Assembly (NCBI RefSeq): GCF_006980715.1
Contig: NZ_SBHN01000016.1
Coordinates: forward strand, 1-64,000
DNA from: Telmatospirillum sp. J64-1
Lineage (GTDB): Bacteria > Pseudomonadota > Alphaproteobacteria > Rhodospirillales > Magnetospirillaceae
Direction of reading: 5' to 3'
Length of the DNA: 64,000 nucleotides
The position numbers and the translations under genes are program-made. The first letter of the stretch is position 1. The number at the start of each line of letters is the position of its first letter. This document shows positions 37,847 to 46,967 of this stretch, piece by piece. The notes below the pieces were generated by a model that worked only from the letters and a program-made list of their open reading frames with translations, was not told the DNA's origin and ran no database searches.

Positions 37847-38269
37847 TCAGACGGCGGCGCGGCGGCGCTTGCGCGGCTTGGTGCCGAGACCGATCTTCTT
37901 GGCCAGGCTGGAACGGTGCTGCGCGTAATTCGGCGCCACCATGGGATAATCGGCCGGCAGACCCCAGCGCTCGCGGTATTCCTCGGGCGTCATGTTGTAG
38001 GCGGTCTTGAGGTGGCGCTTGAGCATCTTCAGCTTCTTGCCGTCCTCAAGGCAGATGATGTAGTCGGGGGTGACCGACTTCTTCACCGGCACGGCCGGTT
38101 GAGGACGTTCGACGGCGGCGGGCTGAGTACCGACGCTGGCCAGGGTCTTGTAGACCTCCTGGATCAGATTCGGCAGGTCAGTCACAGCCACGCTGTTGTT
38201 GCCCACATGCGCAGCGACGATTTCGGTCGTCAGGGAAAGAAGTTCACTTTGGTTCGACTGCGCGGTCAT
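37847..38269 (-). CDS. mucR: MucR/Ros-family transcriptional regulator
   Basis: The 140-residue protein has the Ros/MucR domain: VTPDYIICLEDGKKLKMLKR, HLKTAYNMTPEEYRERWGLP, and the basic tail GLGTKPRKRRRAAV. The zinc finger is degenerate: Cys-x2-Asp and one His remain, while the second His position is Ala-Tyr. Related family members lacking zinc still fold and bind DNA. MucR proteins are H-NS-like global regulators of exopolysaccharide, motility and cell cycle. GGAGGG lies ten bases before the ATG. Confidence 0.93.
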   Translation of the reverse strand: MTAQSNQSELLSLTTEIVAAHVGNNSVAVTDLPNLIQEVYKTLASVGTQPAAVERPQPAVPVKKSVTPDYIICLEDGKKLKMLKRHLKTAYNMTPEEYRERWGLPADYPMVAPNYAQHRSSLAKKIGLGTKPRKRRRAAV

Positions 38270-38369
38270 CTAAGGTCTACCCTCCATTACAGCGGATGCC
38301 GGGCTATATATTCTTTTCCCGGTCATTTAGCAATCTCCATCCGCAAAAAAGAAAAGAGACGCGGCCCCC

Positions 38370-38618
38370 ATGACTGAAAACGCCAACTACTACCTCGATA
38401 TCACCAACGAAATTTGCCCCATGACCTTCGTCAAGACTAAGTTGCTGATCGAAAAAATGGCCAAAGGAGAGGTAGCGGAAATCCGCTTGAAGGGTGAGGA
38501 GCCTTTGAAGAATGTTCCTCGCTCGGTCGCGGAGTTGGGACATCACATACGTAACCTTTCTCCGGAAGAAGGAGAAGGGTCAACCGGTGTGCATCGGCTG
38601 TTTATATGCAAGGCTTAA
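38370..38618 (+). CDS. TusA-like sulfur-carrier family protein
   Basis: The 82-residue protein has the SirA/TusA fold signature LDITNEICPMTFVKTKLLIEKM. The catalytic Cys is present, but the CPxP motif reads CPMT, so the second Pro is Thr. TusA relays persulfide sulfur for tRNA thiolation or sulfur oxidation. A DsrE-like protein and moeB lie 2 kb away, consistent with sulfur trafficking. It is divergent from mucR and convergent with rimI. Confidence 0.8.
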   Translation: MTENANYYLDITNEICPMTFVKTKLLIEKMAKGEVAEIRLKGEEPLKNVPRSVAELGHHIRNLSPEEGEGSTGVHRLFICKA

Positions 38619-38651
38619 TTATAACGGGAATTTGCGGCGGGCAAGGTGAAA

Positions 38652-39089
38652 TTACAGGTCCCGCCGCATGATTAGTGCATCAATCGTGCCGCCATAGTAA
38701 CGTGCCCTGCGGCCCACCTGTTCAAATTTACGGGTGTTGTAAAGAGACAGGGCCGCCTCGTTATTGGCCGCGGCTTCCAGGAACATCACTTCGGCGCCCG
38801 CCTTCGCCCCGGCTTCGAGCGCCGCATCCAGCAGTTTTCCGCCGATTCCATGGCGCCGCCAGGGCGGCAGGACGGCGATGGTCAGCACCTCGGCCTCGCC
38901 GCCCGCCGCCCGGCACAGGATCACGCCCGCCGGCTGCTGCCCGTCCTGGGCCACCCAGCCGTAGCAGCCGGGCATCTCCAGCAGGTCGCGCACTGCCTTT
39001 TCGTCCCAGTAATCCTTGAAGCAGACCCGATGCATTGCGGCAATCAGTGCAGCAAAGGGGGGAGCCGCCGGGACCAGTTTCATGGTCAT
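38652..39089 (-). CDS. rimI: Ribosomal-protein-S18-alanine N-acetyltransferase (RimI-type GNAT)
   Basis: ATG 39087-39089 overlaps the tsaB stop by four bases. The 145-residue GNAT protein has the acetyl-CoA loop VLPPWRRHGIGGKLL and the end EAAANNEAALSLYNTRKFEQVG-RRARYY typical of RimI. RimI acetylates the N-terminus of S18; the tsaB-rimI pairing is standard in bacteria. Confidence 0.9.
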   Translation of the reverse strand: MTMKLVPAAPPFAALIAAMHRVCFKDYWDEKAVRDLLEMPGCYGWVAQDGQQPAGVILCRAAGGEAEVLTIAVLPPWRRHGIGGKLLDAALEAGAKAGAEVMFLEAAANNEAALSLYNTRKFEQVGRRARYYGGTIDALIMRRDL

Positions 39090-39754
39090 GCGGCACCCTT
39101 CGGCAGATTGACGTCGGGTGCGCGCAAGTAAAGGGGTTCGGCCGGACGGGTGCGGCCTTCGGCCCAATGGCGGGCGGCCACGCGGGCGACATGGAGGGCA
39201 TCGGGCAGGCCGCTTCCCGTGGCCCGCAGCCATCCCTCGGGTGCCTCGGGCAGGCGGGCGGCGGCATCGCCGCAAAGCAGGGCAGGCGCCGGGGCCAGGG
39301 CGAAGGCATCCTCAGGCCGGACCGAGACGATCTCTCCCAAGGGCCGCAGGTCGGTGCCGAAGGCCTGGGCGAAGACGTCCTCGCGTTTGGATTCCACCGC
39401 CACCAGCAGGTTCCGTCCGGCCCTTTCGTCCTGCCCCACCCCTTCGGCTATGGCTTCGGTCGTGCTCACGCCGATGGCGGGAAGATCGGCGGCCAGGGCC
39501 ATGGCGCGGGCGGTCGCCAAGCCGATGCGCAGGCCGGTGAAGGCACCCGGCCCCACCGTCACGGCCAGCGCCGTGATCTCGCGGAAGGACAGGCCGGACT
39601 GCGCCAGCGCCTCGGCGATCATGGGAGGCAGCGCCTCGGACTGGCCGCGCGCCATTTCGGCGAAGCAATGGGCCAGGACCTCGCCGTCGCGCAGGATGGC
39701 GACGGAACAGGCCGAGGTGGCGGTGTCGAAGGCGAGAAAGACGGGAGAGGACAA
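39086..39754 (-). CDS. tsaB: tRNA threonylcarbamoyladenosine protein TsaB
   Basis: The 222-residue ASKHA-fold protein (FLAFDTATSACSVAIL, GPGAFTGLRIGLATARAMA) is the TsaD partner in t6A37 synthesis. Length and motifs are complete. It is coupled to rimI. Confidence 0.94.
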   Translation of the reverse strand: MSSPVFLAFDTATSACSVAILRDGEVLAHCFAEMARGQSEALPPMIAEALAQSGLSFREITALAVTVGPGAFTGLRIGLATARAMALAADLPAIGVSTTEAIAEGVGQDERAGRNLLVAVESKREDVFAQAFGTDLRPLGEIVSVRPEDAFALAPAPALLCGDAAARLPEAPEGWLRATGSGLPDALHVARVAARHWAEGRTRPAEPLYLRAPDVNLPKGAA

Positions 39755-39826
39755 GCCGGAGGCCTCTTTTCCAAGTGAACCAGACCGCTATACTGCCGTT
39801 CCGCGCCCTTGCAGCAAAGGACATCC

Positions 39827-40390
39827 GTGCGTATGGCCCTGGTCGAAATCACCGAAGCAGAATTCGGCGTGGAGCTTTCCATCGCCTATGCCACCGCCGG
39901 CAACTTCACCGGCCGCCCCGTCTATGGCCGCCCGGCCTGCTATCTCAATCCGGAAGGGGCGCAATTGCTGCGCCGCGCCGTCGATCTGGCGGCCCCCTTG
40001 GGCCTGCGCCTGCGCATCTTCGATGCCTTCCGTCCCGCCGAGGCCCAATGGAAGCTGTGGCAGCACAGCCCCGATCCGGAATTCCTGGCCGACCCGCGCC
40101 GGGGCTCGCCCCATTCCATGGGGGCCGCCGTGGACCTGACGCTGATCGACGGCAGCGGCGCCGAACTCGACATGGGCACGGCCTTCGATGCTTTCACGCC
40201 GTTGTCCCATCACGGCGTCACCGAAGGGATCAGCCCCGAGGCCCAGCGCAACCGCGCGCTGCTGCTGGGGATCATGACGGCGGCAGGCTGGGACTTCTAT
40301 CGGAACGAATGGTGGCACTATCAGCTTTTCAACGCCCGCAAGCGCTGGCCGGTGCTGAGCGACAGCGTGCTGCCGCAATCCATGATGTAA
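39827..40390 (+). CDS. ddpX: D-alanyl-D-alanine dipeptidase (VanX/DdpX family)
   Basis: GTG 39827 is chosen because AAAGGA ends five bases upstream; ATG 39833 is possible. The 187-residue zinc peptidase carries SPHSMGAAVDLTLID (zinc His and Asp), the catalytic Glu and last His in EWWHYQLF, and the DAFRP arginine motif. It cleaves D-Ala-D-Ala released by wall turnover. There is no signal peptide and no vanHA neighbours, so it is a DdpX-type catabolic or recycling enzyme, not vancomycin resistance. TATACT at 39789-39794 is a likely -10. Confidence 0.88.
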   Translation: MRMALVEITEAEFGVELSIAYATAGNFTGRPVYGRPACYLNPEGAQLLRRAVDLAAPLGLRLRIFDAFRPAEAQWKLWQHSPDPEFLADPRRGSPHSMGAAVDLTLIDGSGAELDMGTAFDAFTPLSHHGVTEGISPEAQRNRALLLGIMTAAGWDFYRNEWWHYQLFNARKRWPVLSDSVLPQSMM

Positions 40391-40405
40391 TCGGGAAAGA
40401 GGGGA

Positions 40406-40840
40406 TCAGACGAAGACGATCGAGCCGTCCCGGGAGGCGTCGGACAGGAAGGTCACCAGCCCGCCCGGCTCGATCGGCACGTCCTGCCGCAGGCTTGCCG
40501 CCTCCATCCCGATGGCGCGCAGGCCCATCTCGCAAACCATGATCTTGCCGCCCAAAGCGGTGCAGGCCGAAAGCAGTTCCTCGAAGCGGCCGATGCCCTT
40601 GGCGGCGAAATCCTCGTCCATGGCCGCGCCGTCCTGCGTGCCGCCGCTGGTGGGCAGGCCCTGCCAGCCGGGGCGTCCGTCGGGGCCGGGGGCGGCCAAG
40701 GCGCGGGCCGCGCCCATGGTGAAGAACAAGGTGGCGGGAATATTCGTTGCCAGGGCGGCGGCGGCCATGGCCAAGGCGTAATGGATCTTGTCGAAATCGC
40801 CGGAATAGATCACCAGCGACAGCTTGTCAGGTGCGGGCAT
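40406..40840 (-). CDS. DsrE/DsrF-like family protein
   Basis: The 144-residue protein (LSLVIYSGDFDKIHYALAMA, PATLFFTMGAARAL, GGKIMVCEMGLRAIGM) fits the DsrE-like peroxiredoxin-fold family. The Cys in IMVCEMG stands where DsrE-type sulfur carriers have the active Cys. It overlaps moeB by 14 bases, so it is co-expressed with moeB and cysK, suggesting a role in sulfur transfer. The exact partner is unknown. Confidence 0.8.
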   Translation of the reverse strand: MPAPDKLSLVIYSGDFDKIHYALAMAAAALATNIPATLFFTMGAARALAAPGPDGRPGWQGLPTSGGTQDGAAMDEDFAAKGIGRFEELLSACTALGGKIMVCEMGLRAIGMEAASLRQDVPIEPGGLVTFLSDASRDGSIVFV

Positions 40841-41618
40841 GGCCGGACAGGTCGGTGATGACGGGATGGTCGCCGCAAAGCGGGCAGGCGGGATCGCGCG
40901 GTACGCGGACGATGCGGAAGCCGGGGGTGAGGGCGTCGTAGATCATCAGCCGCCCGGCCATCGATTCGCCGATGCCCAGGATTTCCTTGATGACTTCCGT
41001 GGCTTGCAGGCTGCCCATGGTGCCGGCGACCGAGCCCAGCACGCCGGCCTGGGCGCAGGTGGGAATCTGGTCGGCGGGCGGCGCCGAATGGTAGAGGCAG
41101 CGATAGCAGGGCTGGCCCTCGCCGGGGCGGAAGGTGGCAAGCTGGCCGTCGAAGCGCAGGATCGCCGCCGAGACCAGAGGCTTGCGCGCGAAGAAGCAGG
41201 CGTCGTTGACCAGGAAGCGGGTGTCGAAATTGTCGCTGCCGTCCGCCACCAGGTCGTATTGCGCGATCAGTTCCAGTGCGTTCGAGGCATCCAGCCGCAG
41301 GCGGTGGGGAACCAGCGTCACATCCGGGTTGATCTCGGCCACGGCGGCCCTGGCGCTGTCCACCTTCGCCATGCCGATGCGGCCGGTGGCGTGCAGCACC
41401 TGGCGCTGCAGGTTCGACAGCTCCACGGCATCGTCGTCGACGACGCCGATGGTGCCGATTCCGGCGGCCGCCAGATAGAGGATCAGCGGAGACCCGAGCC
41501 CGCCCGCCCCGATCACCAGGACCTTGGCGTCGAGCAGCCGCGCCTGTCCCACCCCGCCCACTTCCGGCAGGATGATGTGGCGGGCATAGCGGCGGATCTG
41601 GGCCTCCGTGAAATCCAC
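40827..41618 (-). CDS. moeB: MoeB/ThiF-type adenylyltransferase
   Basis: The 263-residue E1-like protein adenylates the C-terminal Gly of a sulfur carrier (MoaD or ThiS). It has YARHIILPEVGGVGQ, the ATP loop VIGAGGLGSP, DGSDNFDTRFLVND and zinc cysteines CYRC and CPLC. No rhodanese domain is attached. It lies between cysK and the DsrE-like gene, suggesting a cysteine-to-carrier sulfur route. Confidence 0.92.
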   Translation of the reverse strand: MDFTEAQIRRYARHIILPEVGGVGQARLLDAKVLVIGAGGLGSPLILYLAAAGIGTIGVVDDDAVELSNLQRQVLHATGRIGMAKVDSARAAVAEINPDVTLVPHRLRLDASNALELIAQYDLVADGSDNFDTRFLVNDACFFARKPLVSAAILRFDGQLATFRPGEGQPCYRCLYHSAPPADQIPTCAQAGVLGSVAGTMGSLQATEVIKEILGIGESMAGRLMIYDALTPGFRIVRVPRDPACPLCGDHPVITDLSGHART

Positions 41619-41622
41619 TCTG

Positions 41623-42597
<975 letters not shown>

Positions 42598-42649
42598 GTG
42601 TTTTCCCCGTCTCGCTTTTTATGAGGGTCGGTCTGGTACGGTGCGCGGG

Positions 42650-43108
42650 TCAGATAATGAAGTCCAGCTTGTTGGTCGCCTCGCTGGGGATGCCTTCCTT
42701 GTAGGAGCGCATGCATAGCTCGTCGATGCTGATGGCATCCAGACGGCTCATGATTTCTTCCTGCAATTCGGCCCACAGGGGGCGGATCACCTGCTTGCCC
42801 AGTTCGGAGGCGGGCGCTTCGTCCTGGATCGGGTCTTCGGCGGTTTCCATGGCCCGGACGACGCGCACGATCTCGCCGATCGAGATGCGCCGCCGCTCGC
42901 GTGCCAAACGATAGCCGCCGCGCGGCCCGCGCACGCCGACCAGGATGCCGCTGCGGACCAATTGCTGCAGCGTCTGCTCGAGATAGCGCCGGGGAATGCC
43001 CTGGCGGCGGGTGATCTCGCGGCTCTGCACCGGCTCGCCACCGGCATGATAGGCGATGTCGAGAACCGCCTCGATGGCGAAGAGCATCTTCTTGGACGGT
43101 CGCAGCAT
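42650..43108 (-). CDS. Rrf2-family regulator without the IscR cysteines
   Basis: The 152-residue winged-helix protein (QSREITRRQGIPRRYLEQTL, GILVGVRGPRGGYRLAR) is an Rrf2 member. IscR uses three clustered Cys for its [2Fe-2S]; here only one Cys, near the C-terminus (DELCMRS), is present. That resembles CymR, which controls cysteine metabolism with CysK as partner. Its place directly before cysK supports such a role by analogy. It starts on the last base of the dut stop. Confidence 0.87.
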   Translation of the reverse strand: MLRPSKKMLFAIEAVLDIAYHAGGEPVQSREITRRQGIPRRYLEQTLQQLVRSGILVGVRGPRGGYRLARERRRISIGEIVRVVRAMETAEDPIQDEAPASELGKQVIRPLWAELQEEIMSRLDAISIDELCMRSYKEGIPSEATNKLDFII

Positions 43109-43575
43109 CAGGTCTTATTGCCTCCTTGAGAGAATCCGGTCGAGCCGAAGCCGCCCGCGCCGCGGGCGCTGTCGGACAGGGCGTCGCTTTCCCGCCAGGC
43201 CACGCGGCTGACGGGCGCCACCACCATCTGGGCGATGCGCAGGCCGCGCGTCACGGTGAAGCTTTCGGCCCCGTGATTGATCAGGATGACGCCCACCTCG
43301 CCCCGGTAATCGGCATCGATGGTACCCGGCGCATTCAGCACGGTGATGCCGTGCTTGGCGGCCAGCCCCGAACGCGGGCGGATCTGCGCCTCGAAGCCTT
43401 CGGGCAGGGCGATGGACAGGCCGGTGGGAATGATCGCCCGCGCCCCCGGCGCCAGTTCCACCGGCTCGGCGACGGCGGCGGCCAGGTCCATACCGGCGGC
43501 GTGGTCGGTTTCGTAGCGCGGCAGCTCCAGCCCCTCGGCATGCGGCAGGCGGCGGATATCGACGGTTACGCTCAT
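43108..43575 (-). CDS. dut: dUTP diphosphatase
   Basis: The 155-residue trimeric dUTPase has all five motifs: [41 protein letters not shown] and the C-terminal arm [11 protein letters not shown]. It overlaps coaBC by four bases; a coaBC-dut pair is common in bacteria. Confidence 0.97.
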   Translation of the reverse strand: MSVTVDIRRLPHAEGLELPRYETDHAAGMDLAAAVAEPVELAPGARAIIPTGLSIALPEGFEAQIRPRSGLAAKHGITVLNAPGTIDADYRGEVGVILINHGAESFTVTRGLRIAQMVVAPVSRVAWRESDALSDSARGAGGFGSTGFSQGGNKT

Positions 43576-44816
43576 GCCGGAACCTCGGAGGTGGTGGGAT
43601 GGGGCTTGGCGAAATGGGCGGCGATGCGTTCGGCCAGACGTTCGGCTACCAGTTCCTTGCCCATGCGCGGCCAGGCTTCCACAGTGTCGGGCGTCAGCAG
43701 GTGGACGGCATTCTGGTCGCCGCCGAAGGTGCCGCTGGCGGGCGAGACGTCATTGGCAACGATCCAGTCGCAGCCCTTGCGCGCCAGCTTGGCCGAGGCA
43801 TGCTGCAGCAGCAATTCCGTCTCGGCGGCGAAGCCCACCACCAGGGCCGGGCGCAGTTCGCCCGGCTGGGACAGGGTCGCCAGGATGTCGGGATTGGGCG
43901 TCAGGGCGATGGTGGGCGGTCCGCCGCCCTCGGTCTTCTTGTGCTTCTGCGCGCCGGGATTGGAGACCCGCCAATCGGCCACGGCGGCGGCGCAGACGGC
44001 GATGTCGGCGGGCAGGGCGGCAAGGCAGGCCTCCAGCATCTGGGCGGCGGTCTCGACCGGCACGATTTCGACCCCTTCGGGCGGAGGCAGGGTGACGGGA
44101 CCTGAAACCAGGGTGACTTCCGCGCCCAGGCGGTGCAGGGCGGCAGCCACGGCATGCCCCTGTTTGCCCGAGGAGCGGTTGGCGATAAAGCGCACCGGGT
44201 CGATGGGTTCATGCGTCGGGCCGCTGGTGACGATGGCGCGGCGGCCCGCCAGGGGCTTCGCCTCGGGGGGCAGGACGCCGATCAGGCGGCCGATGGCGGC
44301 CATGATCTCGGGCACATCGGCCATGCGGCCCTCGCCCACCTCGCCGCAGGCCAGTTCGCCCGCGCCGGGGCCGACGCGATGGACGCCGCGCGCCGCCAGG
44401 GCGGCGACATTGCCCTGGGTAGCCGGATGGTTCCACATGAAGACGTTCATGGCGGGCGCGATCAGCACCGGCTTGTCGGTCGCCAGCAGCGCGGTGGAGG
44501 CCAAGTCGTCGGCCAGCCCGCAGGCCATCTTGGCGATCAGGTTGGCGCTGGCTGGCGCCACAACCACCAGGTCGGCCTCGCGCGACAGGCGGATATGGCC
44601 CATCTCGGCTTCGTCGGTCAGCGAGAACAGGTCCTGGTAGACCTTGTGTTCGCTCAGGGCCGCCACCGAGAGCGGCGTGACGAATTGGGTGGCGCTTTCG
44701 GTCAGGACGCAGCGCACAGCCGCCCCCTGTTCCCGCAGGCGGCGGATCAGGTCCAGGCTTTTGTACGCGGCGATACCGCCTGAAATGATTAACAGAATGC
44801 GCCGACCACTGAGCAC
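43572..44816 (-). CDS. coaBC: Bifunctional phosphopantothenoylcysteine decarboxylase/synthetase
   Basis: The GTG at 44814-44816 is chosen because the promoter at 44857-44885 lies between it and the longer frame. The 414-residue protein has the CoaC half ([17 protein letters not shown], active His in [21 protein letters not shown]) and the CoaB half ([36 protein letters not shown]). It carries out two steps of coenzyme A synthesis. Confidence 0.95.
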   Translation of the reverse strand: MLSGRRILLIISGGIAAYKSLDLIRRLREQGAAVRCVLTESATQFVTPLSVAALSEHKVYQDLFSLTDEAEMGHIRLSREADLVVVAPASANLIAKMACGLADDLASTALLATDKPVLIAPAMNVFMWNHPATQGNVAALAARGVHRVGPGAGELACGEVGEGRMADVPEIMAAIGRLIGVLPPEAKPLAGRRAIVTSGPTHEPIDPVRFIANRSSGKQGHAVAAALHRLGAEVTLVSGPVTLPPPEGVEIVPVETAAQMLEACLAALPADIAVCAAAVADWRVSNPGAQKHKKTEGGGPPTIALTPNPDILATLSQPGELRPALVVGFAAETELLLQHASAKLARKGCDWIVANDVSPASGTFGGDQNAVHLLTPDTVEAWPRMGKELVAERLAERIAAHFAKPHPTTSEVPA

Positions 44817-44856
44817 GGGGGTAATCCAAAAAAATTCACGACAGCGGAGTGTGATT

Positions 44857-44885
44857 AAACTAGTCGTGGCCGGGTCTTCGTGCAA
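44857..44885 (-). promoter_or_regulatory. Promoter of the coaBC-dut-rrf2-cysK operon
   Basis: TTGCAC (44880-44885) and TAGTTT (44857-44862) with a 17-base spacer lie about 40 bases before the GTG of coaBC. This gives a short leader of about 34 bases. Confidence 0.65.
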
Positions 44886-45001
44886 GCGCCGATTCCGACT
44901 CATGCCATGAGGCTTGGTCTCCGCCGCTTGACAGGCGCGATGCCTCTCGTCACTCTTTGGGACATGAAGGCGAACCCGACTCTCACCCTACGACTTTCCG
45001 G

Positions 45002-45025
45002 CCCGATCTCCTGAGGGAGGTCGGG
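45002..45025 (+). promoter_or_regulatory. Upstream hairpin in the leuA leader region
   Basis: CCCGATCTCC (45002-45011) pairs with GGAGGTCGGG (45016-45025) through one G-U pair and a 4-base loop. It lies 40 bases before the leader peptide. A TTGACA hexamer stands at 44928-44933, but no good -10 follows at the usual distance, so the leuA promoter is not settled. Confidence 0.35.
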
Positions 45026-45066
45026 AAAAGACTGTCGTATCGAGGTGTAGTAGTGCCGGTGAAGCC

Positions 45067-45177
45067 ATGTTTTCCGATCATAAATCCGTTCGAGCGCCCT
45101 CTCGTCGCGTCAACAAGCACGACTATCTCGCTCAGTTCGATCTAAGCCTGCGACTTCTCTGCGGCCGCCGGGACTGA
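45067..45177 (+). CDS. leuL: Leucine-rich leader peptide of leuA
   Basis: A 36-codon ORF (ATG 45067, TGA 45175-45177) lies 69 bases before leuA and is followed by hairpins. Residues 21-31 (LAQFDLSLRLL) include five Leu codons, CTC, CTA, CTG, CTT and CTC; CTA is expected to be rare in such GC-rich DNA. Leucine-rich leader peptides before leu genes act by ribosome stalling in transcription attenuation. The ribosome site is weak (GGTGAAG). It is missed by length filters. Confidence 0.65.
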   Translation: MFSDHKSVRAPSRRVNKHDYLAQFDLSLRLLCGRRD

Positions 45178-45226
45178 CGGCTGCCCGGTTGGCTGTAGCT
45201 CTGCCGTATTCGTTTTTTCCGAATAC
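45168..45226 (+). terminator. Candidate leuA attenuator hairpins
   Basis: Overlapping stems follow the Leu codons: CCGGG/CCCGG (45168-45172 with 45184-45188), ACGGC/GCCGT (45177-45181 with 45203-45207) and GTATTCG/CGAATAC (45206-45212 with 45220-45226). They share bases and so exclude one another. The run of six T at 45213-45218 follows the second stem by five bases and forms the loop of the third. The precise terminator fold is not certain by eye. Confidence 0.45.
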
Positions 45227-45246
45227 TCCGAGAGAAGTTGCATATC

Positions 45247-46926
45247 ATGCTGCGCGACCCTTCCAGTAAATATCGCCCGTTTTCACCCATCGACCTGCCC
45301 GACCGCACCTGGCCGTCCCGCCAGATCACGCAGCCGCCGCGCTGGTGTTCCAGCGATCTGCGCGACGGCAACCAATCCCTGATCGACCCGATGGACGGCC
45401 CGAAGAAGCGCCGTTTCTTCGATCTGCTGGTCAAGGCCGGTTTCAAGGAGATCGAAGTCGCCTTTCCGTCGGCCTCGCAGACCGATTTCGACTTCGTCCG
45501 TCATCTGATCGAGGACGCGGCCATTCCGCAGGACGTCACGATCCAGGTCCTGACCCAGTCGCGGGAGGATCTGATCCGCCGCAGTTTCGAATCGCTGCGG
45601 GGGGCGGAGCAGGCCATCGTCCATTTGTACAACGCCACATCGCCCATCTTCCGGCGCGTGGTCTTCGGCATGGACAAGGCGGCGGTGCGCGACCTGGCGG
45701 TCAGCGGCGCCCGGACCATCCTGGAAGAAAGCCTGAAGCAGCCCGAGACGCGGTGGAGCTTCGAATATTCGCCGGAAACCTTCTGCTTCACGGAAGAGGA
45801 TTTCGCGCTGGAAGTCTGCGAGGCCGTGCTGGACGTGTGGCAGCCGACGCCCGAGCGGCCGGTCATCCTCAATTTGCCCGCCACGGTGGAGATCTCGACG
45901 CCCAACCGCTACGCCGACCAGATCGAATGGTTCTGCCGCAACATCTCGCGGCGGGAGTCGGTGGTGGTCAGCGTGCATCCCCATAACGACCGGGGAACCG
46001 GGGTCGCGGCGGCGGAGCTGGCCCTGATGGCGGGCGCCGACCGTATCGAGGGCTGCCTGTTCGGCAATGGCGAGCGCACGGGCAATGTCGACCTGGTGAC
46101 GTTGGCGCTGAACCTCTATACCCAGGGCATTGATCCCAAGCTGGATTTCTCGGACATGCGCTCGGTGGTGCGGGTGGTCGAGGAATGCAACCAGATCCCC
46201 GTCCATCCCCGCCATCCCTATGCCGGGGAACTGGTCTTCACCGCCTTTTCCGGCTCGCACCAGGACGCCATCAAGAAGGGGCTGGCCGCGCAGGCAATGC
46301 GCAATGACGGCATCTGGGACGTCCCCTATCTGCCCATCGATCCGGCGGATCTCGGCTGTTCCTACGAGGCGGTCATCCGTCTGAACAGCCAGTCGGGGAA
46401 AGGGGGCGTGGCCTGGATCCTGGAACAGGAGAAGGGGCTGCGCCTGCCGCGCCGCCTGCAGATCGATTTCAGCCGCGCGGTCCAGAAGGTGGCCGACCGC
46501 ACCAGCCGCGAACTCACCGCCGAGGACGTTTGGGCGACCTTCCAGGAGGCTTATTGCCTGGAGGGGGAACAGCGGTTCCGGCTGCTGGAGCATGGCAGCC
46601 TGGGCACACGTTCGTCCGGCCAGGATTACCGCTTCACCGGCCGCATCGCGGTGGATGGAGAGGAACATGCCGTCAGCGGCCGGGGCAACGGCCTGATCTC
46701 GGCCGTCCTGGGCGCCCTGCGGGACAATTGCGGCCTGGACCTGGATGTCCTGGATTACCATGAACATGCCATCGGCCGGGGCGCGGATGCCCAGGCCGCC
46801 GCTTATGTGGAATGCCGCGCGGCGGATGGGCGGGTGGTCTTCGGCGTCGGCATCGACAGCGATGTGGCGACCGCGTCGGTCAAGGCGATCCTGAGCGCGG
46901 CCAACGGGTTCAGCCGTCTCGCCTGA
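45247..46926 (+). CDS. leuA: 2-isopropylmalate synthase
   Basis: ATG 45247 is chosen with GAGAGAAG upstream. This is the first committed enzyme of leucine synthesis, condensing acetyl-CoA with 2-oxoisovalerate. The 559-residue protein is the long LeuA type, starting [20 protein letters not shown]. Visible motifs are [51 protein letters not shown], and a C-terminal LeuA allosteric domain ([21 protein letters not shown]), so leucine feedback is expected in addition to attenuation. Confidence 0.96.
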   Translation: MLRDPSSKYRPFSPIDLPDRTWPSRQITQPPRWCSSDLRDGNQSLIDPMDGPKKRRFFDLLVKAGFKEIEVAFPSASQTDFDFVRHLIEDAAIPQDVTIQVLTQSREDLIRRSFESLRGAEQAIVHLYNATSPIFRRVVFGMDKAAVRDLAVSGARTILEESLKQPETRWSFEYSPETFCFTEEDFALEVCEAVLDVWQPTPERPVILNLPATVEISTPNRYADQIEWFCRNISRRESVVVSVHPHNDRGTGVAAAELALMAGADRIEGCLFGNGERTGNVDLVTLALNLYTQGIDPKLDFSDMRSVVRVVEECNQIPVHPRHPYAGELVFTAFSGSHQDAIKKGLAAQAMRNDGIWDVPYLPIDPADLGCSYEAVIRLNSQSGKGGVAWILEQEKGLRLPRRLQIDFSRAVQKVADRTSRELTAEDVWATFQEAYCLEGEQRFRLLEHGSLGTRSSGQDYRFTGRIAVDGEEHAVSGRGNGLISAVLGALRDNCGLDLDVLDYHEHAIGRGADAQAAAYVECRAADGRVVFGVGIDSDVATASVKAILSAANGFSRLA

Positions 46927-46933
46927 AGGCATG

Positions 46934-46962
46934 GCCCTGTCCCGGTTTTCCCGGGACGGGGC
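46934..46962. terminator. Hairpin between convergent leuA and the phytochrome operon
   Basis: A 12-bp stem (GCCCTGTCCCGG with one G-U pair) closes on a TTTTC loop, just after the leuA stop and just before the stop of the convergent kinase gene. It has no T-tract outside the stem, so it could serve as a weak bidirectional terminator. Confidence 0.5.
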
Positions 46963-46967
46963 GTCGC

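Noticed and set aside
39827-40390. VanX-type vancomycin-resistance gene
   Set aside because: No vanH, vanA or vanRS neighbours are present and the organism is Gram-negative. A DdpX-type wall-recycling role is more likely.
44957-45145. A 62-codon plus-strand ORF in the leuA leader
   Set aside because: It overlaps the leucine-rich ORF in another frame, has no ribosome site and shows no Leu run.
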